A stretch of DNA of 64,000 nt from JAKPUX01 sp035353815 (GCA_035353815.1 DAOQAG010000017.1:13250-77249); one strand, 5' to 3'. Shown: positions 8,415-16,872, numbered from the stretch's first letter. Notes: generated by a model not told the origin, from the sequence alone. A program made the numbers and translations.

Positions 8415-9228
8415 TTAATTGAGGGTGGTCCGGTCGAGAAATTCCTCGCTGAATTTACTCCACGCGGCATCATCAAGGGTTTGCAGGGCGCCTGCGGCCG
8501 GAAGACCGCCATCCTGCAAGGCCAGCGCGGGCTGGGGGGCGGAGAGTGCGAAAAAGTCACGGAGGCGGGCAGCCTCGGCGCGTAACCACAGCAGGGCTTC
8601 TTCGCCGATGCGCATACTTTTGATCGATTCACTGAGGTTGTCGGGCTGCACGGCGCAAGCCCAGGCCCTGTCGGCATCACGGTACAGACCCTGCGGGTCC
8701 GCCGCGAGGTTGGCGTTGACCGCCGTCACAGTGCCAGCCATCGGCGCACGCAGGGTGAGCGAACGCTGGCCAAGATGGAGAGTGAGGATCGGCTCGCCCT
8801 TCTTGACCCTCTGGCCCATGCGCGGCATGGAGACCGTTTCGATGTTCTGCAGGGCGGTGAGGATCAGGCGGCTGACACCAAGACGGATCTCACCGCTGGG
8901 CAGGAGGNNNNNNNNNNNNNNNNNNNNNNNNNNNNNNNNNNNNNNNNNNNNNNNNNNNNNNNNNNNNNNNNNNNNNNNNNNNNNNNNNNNNNNNNNNNNN
9001 NNNNNNNCGGCTGACACCAAGACGGATCTCACCGCTGGGCAGGAGGGCACTCCAGAGCTGGCCGGGAGCGGCGAAAAGGCCACGGGGCAGCAGTTCCTCC
9101 AGGGTGCTGAAGAGCGGTTGACGCACAGCGGTGGTGGCGGGTACAAATGCCCGGGCCTGGCGCAGCTGTACCAGATAATCGGCCAATATGAAGGCCAGAG
9201 CGAGAGCGAGAAGCAGGAGTACGGTCAT
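8415..9228 (-). CDS. Membrane-anchored GcvH-like protein interrupted by an assembly gap
   Basis: The gene runs from ATG 9228 (AGGAAGGAA upstream) to the stop at 8415 but contains 100 Ns. The 39 bases on each side of the Ns are identical, and both encode LLPSGEIRLGVS. If one copy and the Ns are removed, the two halves join in frame into a 224-residue protein. It has an N-terminal helix (MTVLLLLALALAFILADYL), then a GcvH-like fold (GVSRLILTALQNIETVSMP, GQRVKKGEPILTL, RAPMAGTVTAVN). The lipoyl lysine position reads GQRSLT, so it is not expected to be lipoylated. The downstream gene is HybA-like. Neither half should be called a pseudogene. Confidence 0.75.
8908..9007. other. Scaffold gap of 100 Ns, probably spurious
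   Basis: Bases 8869-8907 and 9008-9046 are the same 39-bp sequence. This is the pattern left when two overlapping contig ends are scaffolded instead of merged. The true sequence is probably 139 bases shorter here. Confidence 0.85.
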
Positions 9229-9251
9229 ACCAAGTTCCTTCCTGGATGGGT

Positions 9252-9863
9252 TTAGGGATGGGTTTCGTAGTTGAAAAATTCGGCGCAGAATTCCCGCCAC
9301 TGCGCGTCGGTCAGGTGCCGGGCGAAGCCGTCGACCAGTTCGCCGCCATCCTGCATGGCCGGGACCAGCGTGCCCGAATGCTCAAGGAGAAATTTGGCGC
9401 GCACGGTTTTCAGCCAGTTCTCGATCGATGCGCCTTGCATCAGGTTAGCGAGGTTGTCGGCCAGATGCGCAGGCTTGATGCGCAGAAGCCAGTCGCCACC
9501 ACTCCTGGCATCGGACTCCAGCACCACCCCATCGACAGGGATGCGCTGCGAGATCAGACGTCCCCCAACCCGGGCCTTCCAGGCGACATCGCCCTGGTGC
9601 ACGGTGGTGCCTTTTTCCGGCAAGGTGATCTCATCGAGATAGCCAAAGGCATGACGGGAAAAATCATCCATACCGACCTCAACCAGCGCATCGGAAATCA
9701 CGCGTGCGAAGCTGTGGCTGGGATGAAGATAGTAGGGCGAGGTCTTCGCCATCGCCCGGGAGGTTCGGGTCGCAGCGGTCATTTGGCGCCGTGCCGCCTG
9801 TTCACGCACATAGCTGATGGCGATGAACACCAGAACCATGGCCAGCAAAAGCAGGACTACCAT
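9252..9863 (-). CDS. Membrane-anchored GcvH-like protein without lipoyl lysine
   Basis: 203 residues and first gene of the respiratory operon. ATG 9863 is chosen because GGAGG lies 7 bases upstream; an in-frame start 18 bases earlier has no such site. An N-terminal helix (VVLLLLAMVLVFIAISYV) is followed by a clear GcvH-like domain: PYYLHPSHSFARV, VGMDDFSRHAFGYLDEI, LPEKGTTVHQGD, then GRLISQRIPVDGVVL and WLLRIKPAHL. The position of the lipoyl lysine is occupied by the VGGRL stretch. It shares architecture and C-terminal pattern (DAQWREFCAEFF) with the next gene (DAAWSKFSEEFL), so the two are probably an ancient tandem duplication. Function in the complex is unknown. Confidence 0.75.
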   Translation of the reverse strand: MVVLLLLAMVLVFIAISYVREQAARRQMTAATRTSRAMAKTSPYYLHPSHSFARVISDALVEVGMDDFSRHAFGYLDEITLPEKGTTVHQGDVAWKARVGGRLISQRIPVDGVVLESDARSGGDWLLRIKPAHLADNLANLMQGASIENWLKTVRAKFLLEHSGTLVPAMQDGGELVDGFARHLTDAQWREFCAEFFNYETHP

Positions 9864-9920
9864 TGTATGCCTCCTTGGCACAATTTGCCTTGTAACGGGA
9901 TCAATTTCATCCAGGTACTA

Positions 9921-9936
9921 GCAAATTGTATGCCAA
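9921..9936 (-). promoter_or_regulatory. Sigma-54 (-24/-12) promoter of the GcvH-Hyb operon
   Basis: Read on the minus strand the sequence is TTGGCATACAATTTGC, matching TGGCA and TTGC of the sigma-54 consensus with exactly 10 bases between the GG and GC pairs. Transcription would start near 9909, 46 bases before the first ATG of the operon. The upstream DNA (to about 10020) is AT-rich, with scattered CGATA/TATCG elements that could bind an activator. Confidence 0.7.
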
Positions 9937-10216
9937 AGCGATAGCAAGTAGAGATATCGTGTTTTTAATATATAATAATCAATAGGTAACGATAGGCTAT
10001 TATGCATATTATATAAACATCGCTATATACAATAAATGCTGAAATAGTAATCAACCAAATTCCTTGAGTCAGGCAGATGTTGGCTAATACCTGTTTTATC
10101 AAACCCCTATGGCTGCTTATTTAATAAACAGGCCAGCCAGCTTAAAAAGGGCCATAGTGTCGCCATATTCAACAGAGCGCTCCGCGTGCATCGCCACTAT
10201 TTTCCGTTAATAACTG

Positions 10217-10245
10217 TTGACAAAATAGGCGTATATTCCTATATT
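10217..10245 (+). promoter_or_regulatory. Sigma-70-type promoter
   Basis: TTGACA (10217-10222), 17-bp spacer, TATATT (10240-10245). It drives the transglutaminase-like gene with a leader of about 95 bases, in which I see no recognisable riboswitch. The 9937-10216 stretch is otherwise non-coding, AT-rich, and serves the divergent operon as well. Confidence 0.75.
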
Positions 10246-10347
10246 TGTAATACCATGGGGGCAGGGTATCCCGTCGCTGGCAGATCTATCTCCTTCGGCA
10301 AGGCTGCATGGCCTGTGACGACACGTCGCAATGCGAGAGGTGGACGT

Positions 10348-12063
10348 ATGAAAGCAGTACGCATTCTTTGGGGCCTGCTCCTGGGCAGCCTCGCCGCCGG
10401 CAGAGCAGAGAATTATCTGATCAACGGCGGCCAGGAGTCGCAGATCAGTTATCAGATGGTGCAAAAGGTCGAACCAGCCCCGGGCACGCAAAAACTGGTG
10501 CTGAGCTATGTGATCCCCGAAGCCTTCACCTCGCCGACCTATCATCAATCCATCAGCGCCTTCCGCCTCCAGTTTTCGACAGAGCCCTCCACCCGGGAGG
10601 AGAAAACCGACGAGCGCGGCAACCACATCATTCGCGCCATCTGGAATCGGCCGCAAGCCATGGTCGAATCGGTGATGCAGTTCACCGCGGGCAACAGCAC
10701 CGGCCTGAAGCCCCTGCGCACCAGCGCCCCTTTTCCCCTGGAAAATCTCGGCCGTGCCGAAGAGGCCTACCTGGCAGCCACCCCCCAGGTGCCGGCGCGC
10801 GATGACGAGATCATCCGGCTGGCCAACCAGCTCACGGCCTCCAGCAAGACCGAATTTGATGCCATCCAGCGCATTCTGACCTGGGTCGTCGATCACTTGC
10901 GCTACGTCCTCGTCCCGGAACGCTATGATGCCCTCTACTCCTTGCGGACGGGAAAGGGCAATTGCCAAAACTATTCGCATATCAGCGCCGCGCTGATGCG
11001 CGCCGTAGGCATCCCCTGCCGCATCGTCAATGGCATCACCCTGAAAGAACCCTATGATGTCGAGCTGCCCGGCGGCACCTTGACCCTGAGAATGGCCCAG
11101 GGCCGCCACTCGTGGATCGAGGTCTGGTTCCCGGATCTCGGCTGGGTGCCTTTTGATCCCCAGCAGACCGCCCTCTATGTCAGCAACCGCTTCATCCGCG
11201 TCGAGGTGGGGCTGGACAATGAGGAGACCTGCAATGATGGTCTCATCCGCTGGTCGCAATCCGCCGGCGCGCAGGGCAAGCCCGAATTTGAGGAGACCAT
11301 CGGCTATACCCTGGCCTCCGACCGGGTCAACCTGCGTGCGGAAAAGCAGAATTACGGTCCGCAAAAATTGCTCTTCTTCCCGCCGGTGGAGGCGCGCTTC
11401 ACCCAGGTGGCCACCCGGCCCGCCGCTCCTCCGCAGGCCCCGCCTCCGGCACCCCCCGTCACCCAGCAGACCATGCGGCGCTACGCCTACAGCCAGCCTT
11501 TCAACCAGGGCAACACCGAGTTTCCACAAAACACCGATTTCCTGGCCGGACGCGGACCGGCACAGACCTCCAGCGACGGACAAATGGAGATGCGCAAGAA
11601 TTTTATGGTCGAGACCGCAGAGTATGTCACGACTCAGGGCAATCAATACGCGCAGACCTTCATCATCGCCAAACCGATCAAACTGACCAGCGTGGGATTG
11701 GCGCTGCATAAATTCGGCGGCTCCGGTCAGCTCTGGGTCGAACTCCTCAAGGACGACGGCTCCGGCAAACCCGGCGAGTATCTGGCCACCAGCCAGTATC
11801 TCGCGGTCGAGAAGATGAAATATGCACCTGGCTATGACTGGGTGGACTTTGATTTCGGCAACCCCGGATTGCTGCTGCCGCCTGGCCGCTACTGGATGGC
11901 CCTCGGCTTCACCGGCAGCCCGATCATTAACTGGTTTTTTTCCTATGGCAAGCCCGTCGGTCCCGAAGATGGCACCCGCTATAAAACCCTCTTCGATGAG
12001 ACCTGGAGCCGAAGCCTCTCCTATGAATTTAACTACCGCATCACGGGCTTGACCGGAGAGTAA
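10348..12063 (+). CDS. Secreted transglutaminase-like protein with C-terminal beta-sandwich
   Basis: 571 residues. ATG 10348 is preferred because AGAGGTGG precedes it and a signal peptide follows (MKAVRILWGLLLGSLAAGRA); the frame extends upstream through the promoter. A transglutaminase core lies at about 170-300 with the expected triad: Cys in GKGNCQNYSHISAAL, His in GRHSWIEVWFP, Asp in GWVPFDP. A proline-rich linker (PPQAPPPAPPV) leads to a C-terminal domain resembling carbohydrate-binding or anchor-type beta sandwiches (VGLALHKFGGSGQLWVEL). It probably acts in the periplasm or outside the cell as a peptidase or cross-linker. It is followed by a sugar kinase gene 54 bases downstream. Confidence 0.8.
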   Translation: MKAVRILWGLLLGSLAAGRAENYLINGGQESQISYQMVQKVEPAPGTQKLVLSYVIPEAFTSPTYHQSISAFRLQFSTEPSTREEKTDERGNHIIRAIWNRPQAMVESVMQFTAGNSTGLKPLRTSAPFPLENLGRAEEAYLAATPQVPARDDEIIRLANQLTASSKTEFDAIQRILTWVVDHLRYVLVPERYDALYSLRTGKGNCQNYSHISAALMRAVGIPCRIVNGITLKEPYDVELPGGTLTLRMAQGRHSWIEVWFPDLGWVPFDPQQTALYVSNRFIRVEVGLDNEETCNDGLIRWSQSAGAQGKPEFEETIGYTLASDRVNLRAEKQNYGPQKLLFFPPVEARFTQVATRPAAPPQAPPPAPPVTQQTMRRYAYSQPFNQGNTEFPQNTDFLAGRGPAQTSSDGQMEMRKNFMVETAEYVTTQGNQYAQTFIIAKPIKLTSVGLALHKFGGSGQLWVELLKDDGSGKPGEYLATSQYLAVEKMKYAPGYDWVDFDFGNPGLLLPPGRYWMALGFTGSPIINWFFSYGKPVGPEDGTRYKTLFDETWSRSLSYEFNYRITGLTGE

Positions 12064-12117
12064 CGCCGCTCCGGCCGCCGCCCCTGATGCCCCCTTCGCA
12101 GTCAACCGGAACAGGGA

Positions 12118-13737
12118 ATGGCCGAACACTATATCTTGACGCACGATCTAGGGACCAGCTCCAACAAAGCCGTTCTTTTTACGCTCCATGGGCGCCTGAT
12201 CGCCGAAGCGCGCCAGGACTATGCACTGCACTACCCGCAGCAAAACTATGCCGAGCAGGACCCCTTCGACTGGCTGCATGCGGTCTATACCACCACCCGC
12301 AAAGCCCTGCAAAAAGCCGACATCGCGGCAGAGCAGATCGCCGGGATCACCTTCACCTGCCAGATGCAAACCCTTGTGGCCGTCGATGCCGAGGGGATGC
12401 CGGTGATGCCCGCCATCTCCTGGCTCGATACCCGCGGCATGGAGGTGCTCTACCAAACCCTCTATCCGCGGCCGCGCATCATGGGCTACCAGCCGCTGCG
12501 CCTCCTCCATTTTCTCCAGGTCACCGGAGGCACCCCCGGCCATACCGGCAAAGATCCGATCACCAAGATACTCTGGCTGAAGCTGAAACGCCCGGACCTT
12601 TTCGCCAAAACCGCCCAATTTCTAGACGTCAAGGACTTTATCATTTATCACCTCACCGGCAAATGGTCGAAATCGATCGATATGGCCGTGGTTTGGTGGC
12701 TGCTCGACACCCGCAAGAACCGCAACTGCTGGGATAAAAATCTCTGCCGTCTCGCCGGCATCACCCCGGATCAATTGCCGCCGGTCTATCCCAGTTCGGC
12801 CGTTATCGGTCCGCTCCATGCCAAGGCTGCGGCGCTGATGGGCCTCCCGGCCGGCATCCCGATTATCAACGGATCGGGCGACATTCCGGCCGCAGCGGTC
12901 GGATCCGGCGCCATCCAGGAGGGGGCCCTGAGCATCCGCCTCGGCACCAGCGGCGGAATCGCCGGACACTTCCGGCGCCGCAAGATCGACATCACCCATT
13001 ACGCCGGCTGCGTCGGCAGCACCTGTCCGGAAAAATACTACCTCGCCCTGGCTCACCAGGAGACCATCGGCATTTGCCTGGAATGGCTCGCCAACCGCAT
13101 CCTGTATCACAAACAGCGGCTGGAGGAGGAGACCCTTTTCGCGGATGTCTTTCAGCTCCTCGATCACCTCGCTGCACAGGCCCCGGCCGGGTCCGAGGGT
13201 CTGATCTTCACACCATGGATGTTCGGTGAGCGCTGCCCCATCGATGATCATAACGTTCGCGCCGGCCTCTTCAACCTCAGCTTGCACCATGGCCGGGAAC
13301 ATCTCATCCGCGCTGTCCTCGAGGGCATCGCCTTCAACCTGCGCTGGGCCCTCGAGGTGTTGGAGAACCTCTATCAGCCGGTCCGCGACGTGCATATCAT
13401 CGGCGGCGGCGCCAAAAGCGACATCTGGTGCCAGATCATCGCCGATATCACCAACCGGATCATCCATCAAGCGGCGGACCCACAACAGGCCAACGCCCGC
13501 GGCGCCGCCCTGCTCGCCAGCCTCGCGCTCGGACATATTGGCTCCTTCGAGGAGATCGGCAACCATGTGGTGATCCGGCAAAGTTACACCCCCGACCCGG
13601 GCAACCGCGAGATCTACGACCGGCTCTTCAAGGAATTCAAGCGCCTCTACCGCCAGAACAAAAAGTGGTATGCCCGCATGAATGGCGCGGGCTCAGCCCC
13701 GCACCCGGCCGGCGATCCCGCTGCAGCCACCCGTTGA
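12118..13737 (+). CDS. FGGY-family carbohydrate kinase (xylulokinase-like)
   Basis: 539 residues with the two-lobed FGGY kinase pattern: N-terminal phosphate loop HDLGTSSNKAVLF, GITFTCQMQTLVAVD, the ATP-site region RLGTSGGIAG, and the C-terminal HIIGGGAKSDIWCQIIADI signature. It phosphorylates a sugar or polyol with ATP in the cytoplasm; xylulokinase-like proteins are the closest general match, but the substrate cannot be read from sequence. AGGGA precedes the ATG. No transporter or isomerase gene is adjacent, so there is no catabolic context. It lies between a secreted transglutaminase and a response-regulator pair. Confidence 0.85.
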   Translation: MAEHYILTHDLGTSSNKAVLFTLHGRLIAEARQDYALHYPQQNYAEQDPFDWLHAVYTTTRKALQKADIAAEQIAGITFTCQMQTLVAVDAEGMPVMPAISWLDTRGMEVLYQTLYPRPRIMGYQPLRLLHFLQVTGGTPGHTGKDPITKILWLKLKRPDLFAKTAQFLDVKDFIIYHLTGKWSKSIDMAVVWWLLDTRKNRNCWDKNLCRLAGITPDQLPPVYPSSAVIGPLHAKAAALMGLPAGIPIINGSGDIPAAAVGSGAIQEGALSIRLGTSGGIAGHFRRRKIDITHYAGCVGSTCPEKYYLALAHQETIGICLEWLANRILYHKQRLEEETLFADVFQLLDHLAAQAPAGSEGLIFTPWMFGERCPIDDHNVRAGLFNLSLHHGREHLIRAVLEGIAFNLRWALEVLENLYQPVRDVHIIGGGAKSDIWCQIIADITNRIIHQAADPQQANARGAALLASLALGHIGSFEEIGNHVVIRQSYTPDPGNREIYDRLFKEFKRLYRQNKKWYARMNGAGSAPHPAGDPAAATR

Positions 13738-13780
13738 CCGCTGCCGCGCAGCCGCCTTTACTTCCTGGAGCACTCTCGCT

Positions 13781-14803
13781 ATGACTCATCCGCGCACCGG
13801 CACCGTGCTGATCGTCGACGATGAGGCGATCATCCGCGAGTCTCTGCAGCACTGGCTGGAGATGGAAGGGTATCGCGTTTTCACTGCGGAGAACGGCGAA
13901 AAAGCTCTGCAGCTGTGCAAATTCGAACACTTTGATGTCGGCGTCTTTGATATCCGGATGCCGGGCATGGATGGCATCACGCTGCTCCGGCAGACCCGGA
14001 GCTCGTTCCCGGAGATGGCGGTCATTATGATGACCGCCTTCGCCAGCATCGAAGACGCCGTCCAGTGCATCAGCTCCGGCGCGCATGATTATGTCATCAA
14101 GCCCTTCCCTCCGGAAAAGCTCTCTCACGCCATCCGCAACCTCCTGGAATCCCGGCAGCTACATGCCCGGCAGCAAGGCCTGCTCGCCCACCAGGATCTG
14201 CTGCGGCAGTTTCTGCACCAGGCAACTCCCTACCTGGCCCTGGGTGCCGCCACTGCGGCGCTCAGCGGCGCATATGGCCTGTCAGCCGCTCTGCCGGAGG
14301 CAAAGCGCAACGCAGGCCAGCCCGCGGACCGCCTGCCGTTGATCGACCAGGTTGTTGCGGCTTCCTTGCCAGGACTTGCAGTCGGGAGCCATGACCTGCG
14401 CGCCATTTGCGCGACCGCTCTGGCGCTGCTGGACCGGGAAGAGTCCTTTGCCCTGCCTGCGGTCACCGCCCCCGAGCGGCTGACAACGGCAGCCCCCTTC
14501 GTGCCGGCGGTTCTGGCGCTTCAGCTCTTCCTCGATGCGCTGACCCGCGGTGGCCGGGCGGAGCCGGAGATACGCTTGGCCGGCGCGGCCGCAGCTCGGG
14601 GCCCGGTTGTGGCGCTGCGACTACCGTCCGCCCTGAACGCCGCCGAGCGCGATGCACTGGGCGGCGCTGCCTTGACGGGCGCTGGCGCCGATCCCGATCT
14701 CACCCTGGCGCTGCTGCTCTTTCAACAGCTCGGCGCCGCGTTGGCGGCAGAAAATGAGGAACAAATCATCATCATCTTCCCTGCTGCGGCCGGGAAAGCC
14801 TAG
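13781..14803 (+). CDS. Response regulator with degenerate HATPase-like C-terminal domain
   Basis: 340 residues. The receiver domain is intact (D13/D14, phospho-acceptor D57 in VFDIRMPGMDG, Lys in VIKPFPP). Residues 130-340 look like the skeleton of a histidine-kinase catalytic domain without its catalytic residues. ALQLFLDALTR occupies the N-box position, VVALRLPSALNAAERDAL the G1 position, and DLTLALLLFQQLGAAL the GLGL helix, but the ATP-binding Asn and glycines are missing. It is very Ala/Leu-rich. GGAG lies 9 bases before ATG 13781. The sigma-54 regulator follows after 6 bases, so the two are co-transcribed. It could scaffold or tune that regulator. Receiver certain, decayed kinase domain inferred. 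Confidence 0.75.
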   Translation: MTHPRTGTVLIVDDEAIIRESLQHWLEMEGYRVFTAENGEKALQLCKFEHFDVGVFDIRMPGMDGITLLRQTRSSFPEMAVIMMTAFASIEDAVQCISSGAHDYVIKPFPPEKLSHAIRNLLESRQLHARQQGLLAHQDLLRQFLHQATPYLALGAATAALSGAYGLSAALPEAKRNAGQPADRLPLIDQVVAASLPGLAVGSHDLRAICATALALLDREESFALPAVTAPERLTTAAPFVPAVLALQLFLDALTRGGRAEPEIRLAGAAAARGPVVALRLPSALNAAERDALGGAALTGAGADPDLTLALLLFQQLGAALAAENEEQIIIIFPAAAGKA

Positions 14804-14809
14804 GATTTC

Positions 14810-16177
14810 ATGGTGCAAGAGGCCACTCACATCCTCATCGTCGATGATGAGGATCTGCTCAGAGAAGGCTGCCGGCGGCTGCTCGAAATATCCGGCTACA
14901 AGGTCGCCACGGCTGCTGATGCCGAAACGGGACTGCAGCTTGCCGCCTCTGGCGCCTTTGAAATCGTCTTTGTCGATTTCCGCATGCCCGGCATGACAGG
15001 GCTTGAATTCATCCGCCGCATGCAGGAAACCAGCCCGGCGACGGATGTGGTGATGATGACCGGTTACGCGAGCATCGAGATGGCGGTCGAGGCGATGAAA
15101 AATGGAGCGCGCGACTATATCTCGAAACCCTTTGAAGCGGAACAGCTCCTGACGATCGTCAGCCGGCTCGAGCAGCGGCGTCAGAATCCCGCCCCGCCAC
15201 CGGCGCATGAGCTGGCCTTCGTGCTGAATGGCAAGGCCATTAAAATCATCGGCGGGGGAGAGGTGATGCAGGAGCTCTTTTCCCTGGTACGCAAGGTGGC
15301 GCCGACCGACAGCACGGTATTGATCGAAGGGGAGAGCGGAACGGGCAAGGAATTGATCGCGCGTGCCATTCACGCCCTGAGCCATCGCAAAAACCGCCCC
15401 TTTTTTACCATGGATTGCGGGTCGCTGGTCGAATCGCTCTTCGAAAGCGAGCTGTTTGGCCACGTCAAGGGCTCCTTCACCGGCGCAACGGCGACCAAGC
15501 ACGGCGCCCTCGAGCTGGCCCATGGCGGCACTTTTTTCTTCGATGAGATCGGCAACATCTCTCTCAACGTCCAGGCCAAAATCCTGCGCGCCATTCAGGA
15601 GAGAGAAATCCGCCGCATTGGCTCGACCCAGACCATTCCGGTAGATGTTCGTGTCATCGCCGCCACCAATCTTGATCTGCGCGCGGCCGTTGCCGCCGGG
15701 CAATTTCGTGAAGATCTCTATTACCGGTTGAGCGTGATTCCCATCCGTCTGCCACCGTTGCGTGAAAGACCTGAAGATATCGCGCTTTTGCTCGATCACT
15801 TCATCCAAAAGCACAAGAAACGCCGCCAGCATCATCCCATCGACCAGATCGCCCCTGAGGTGATGGAGCTATTTCAGCGGTATGGCTGGCCAGGGAATAT
15901 TCGCGAGCTGGAAAATGTCATTGAACGCGCTTCGGTGATCGAGGAGAGCAACGAGCTGCGTTTGCAGAGCCTGCCGCCGCAGCTGCGCCATTTTGCCGGC
16001 CAACAGGAGGCGCCCGGGAAGGAGGAGGCGCAATCGCTTGCTAGCATGGAAAAAGAGCACATCCGCAAGGTCCTCATAGAGTGCGCCGGCAACATCAGCC
16101 GTGCCGCCCGCCTTCTTGGCATCGATCGCAAGACCCTCTACGACAAGATCCGTCGCTACGACCTCTCCGTTTCCTGA
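14810..16177 (+). CDS. Sigma-54-dependent response regulator upstream of the hydrogenase operon
   Basis: 455 residues: receiver (D12/D13, phospho-acceptor D56 in FVDFRMPGMTG), AAA+ domain with GESGTGKE and the loop GSFTGA in place of GAFTGA (a tolerated variant), GGTFFFDEIGN Walker B region, and a Fis-type HTH (ISRAARLLGIDRKTLYDKI). It activates sigma-54 RNA polymerase from a distant enhancer. The next 283 bases contain a 21-bp palindrome (16283-16303) and a -24/-12 promoter (16406-16421) before the hydrogenase genes, making this its most likely target. The cognate kinase is not adjacent upstream; the hydrogenase-kinase at 21 kb is a candidate. Confidence 0.93.
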   Translation: MVQEATHILIVDDEDLLREGCRRLLEISGYKVATAADAETGLQLAASGAFEIVFVDFRMPGMTGLEFIRRMQETSPATDVVMMTGYASIEMAVEAMKNGARDYISKPFEAEQLLTIVSRLEQRRQNPAPPPAHELAFVLNGKAIKIIGGGEVMQELFSLVRKVAPTDSTVLIEGESGTGKELIARAIHALSHRKNRPFFTMDCGSLVESLFESELFGHVKGSFTGATATKHGALELAHGGTFFFDEIGNISLNVQAKILRAIQEREIRRIGSTQTIPVDVRVIAATNLDLRAAVAAGQFREDLYYRLSVIPIRLPPLRERPEDIALLLDHFIQKHKKRRQHHPIDQIAPEVMELFQRYGWPGNIRELENVIERASVIEESNELRLQSLPPQLRHFAGQQEAPGKEEAQSLASMEKEHIRKVLIECAGNISRAARLLGIDRKTLYDKIRRYDLSVS

Positions 16178-16282
16178 TCTCCTTGCGCTGTGCCAGACCC
16201 TGCGGCGGTGCACCTGGAGGCCTGCTTCGCTCGGCCCGTCAGGCTGTTGTCGATGGCCTCCACCTCACTGCCAAAGTCGTGG

Positions 16283-16303
16283 TCTGTGGAGATTTCCCAC
16301 AGA
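16283..16303. promoter_or_regulatory. Perfect inverted repeat, candidate enhancer for the sigma-54 regulator
   Basis: TCTGTGG-N7-CCACAGA has 7-bp arms without mismatch. It is centred about 139 bp before the start predicted from the -24/-12 element, within the usual distance for NtrC-type enhancers. The rest of 16178-16460 shows no gene. Confidence 0.5.
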
Positions 16304-16405
16304 AAAAGCTCTCATTTTTGATAGAAACTCAGACCGACACCAGACGACCTCTTCCATACTTGCATAATATCAATATGTTAGAAAGCAGGTTCCAGGGGAA
16401 GCCGC

Positions 16406-16421
16406 TGGCACGTTTTTTGAA
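16406..16421 (+). promoter_or_regulatory. Sigma-54 (-24/-12) promoter of the first hydrogenase operon
   Basis: TGGCACG-TTTT-TTGAA matches the consensus TGGCACG-N4-TTGCW with a single change (C to A in the -12 element). Predicted start near 16432, 29 bases before the first ATG of the hydrogenase operon. Confidence 0.65.
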
Positions 16422-16460
16422 TAGACAGGTGCAAAAATAATCCCTTTCTGGCATGATCTC

Positions 16461-16835
16461 ATGAACTGTCTTATCGTGGCAAATCCGCAAAAGAGTGTAA
16501 CGCAGGAGGTGACGCAATTTCTCAGCGCACATTCTGTCGCCACGCTGCTGCTGGATGATCCCTTCCAGGCTCTGGAACTAGCACAGGGTCAGCATTTCGA
16601 CCTGATTCTCCTGGATGCGCGCACCCACGGCCTCAAGATCGATCAGGCCATCCGCCTGCTCAAAGGCTGCGATCCCTCGGCGCGCATCATCGTCCGCACC
16701 GACGAGAACACCCGCGCCCTGGAGGGCAAGGTCCGCAAGGAACAGATCTTTTATTATCATGTCGACTCGCTCGGCATCCAGGATCTCCAGCTTGCCATGT
16801 CAGCAGCCCTGGGCATTCATGTCCCTCGACAATAA
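16461..16835 (+). CDS. Receiver-like protein with incomplete phosphorylation site
   Basis: 124 residues with a CheY-like alternation and an Asp at the phospho-acceptor position (LILLDARTHG). The acidic pair that binds magnesium is missing at the N-terminus (CLIVANPQKSV), and the conserved Lys near the end is not obvious. It is probably a pseudo-receiver that does not accept phosphate normally. It is the first gene after the sigma-54 promoter and 37 bases ahead of the NuoE-like hydrogenase subunit, so it is co-expressed with the enzyme. The ribosome-binding site is poor. Its role may be to tie hydrogenase output to signalling, by inference only. Confidence 0.65.
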   Translation: MNCLIVANPQKSVTQEVTQFLSAHSVATLLLDDPFQALELAQGQHFDLILLDARTHGLKIDQAIRLLKGCDPSARIIVRTDENTRALEGKVRKEQIFYYHVDSLGIQDLQLAMSAALGIHVPRQ

Positions 16836-16872
16836 TCCGCTCTCTACTTTGTATTCATCATGTGAGGAAAGC

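Noticed and set aside
8415..9300. Two frame-shifted pseudogene fragments around the N-gap
   Set aside because: The identical 39-bp flanks show an assembly overlap; joining them restores one frame.
10252..10347. Possible riboswitch in the leader of the transglutaminase-like gene
   Set aside because: No terminator or known aptamer core could be recognised, only short local pairings.
10207..12144. 645-codon open frame on the minus strand
   Set aside because: Antisense to the transglutaminase-like gene, which has promoter, ribosome-binding site, signal peptide and catalytic motifs; the antisense product has no recognisable domain.
16178..16282. Terminator after the sigma-54 regulator
   Set aside because: GGAGGCC and GGCCTCC can pair over a long distance, but the loop is too large and there is no T-tract.
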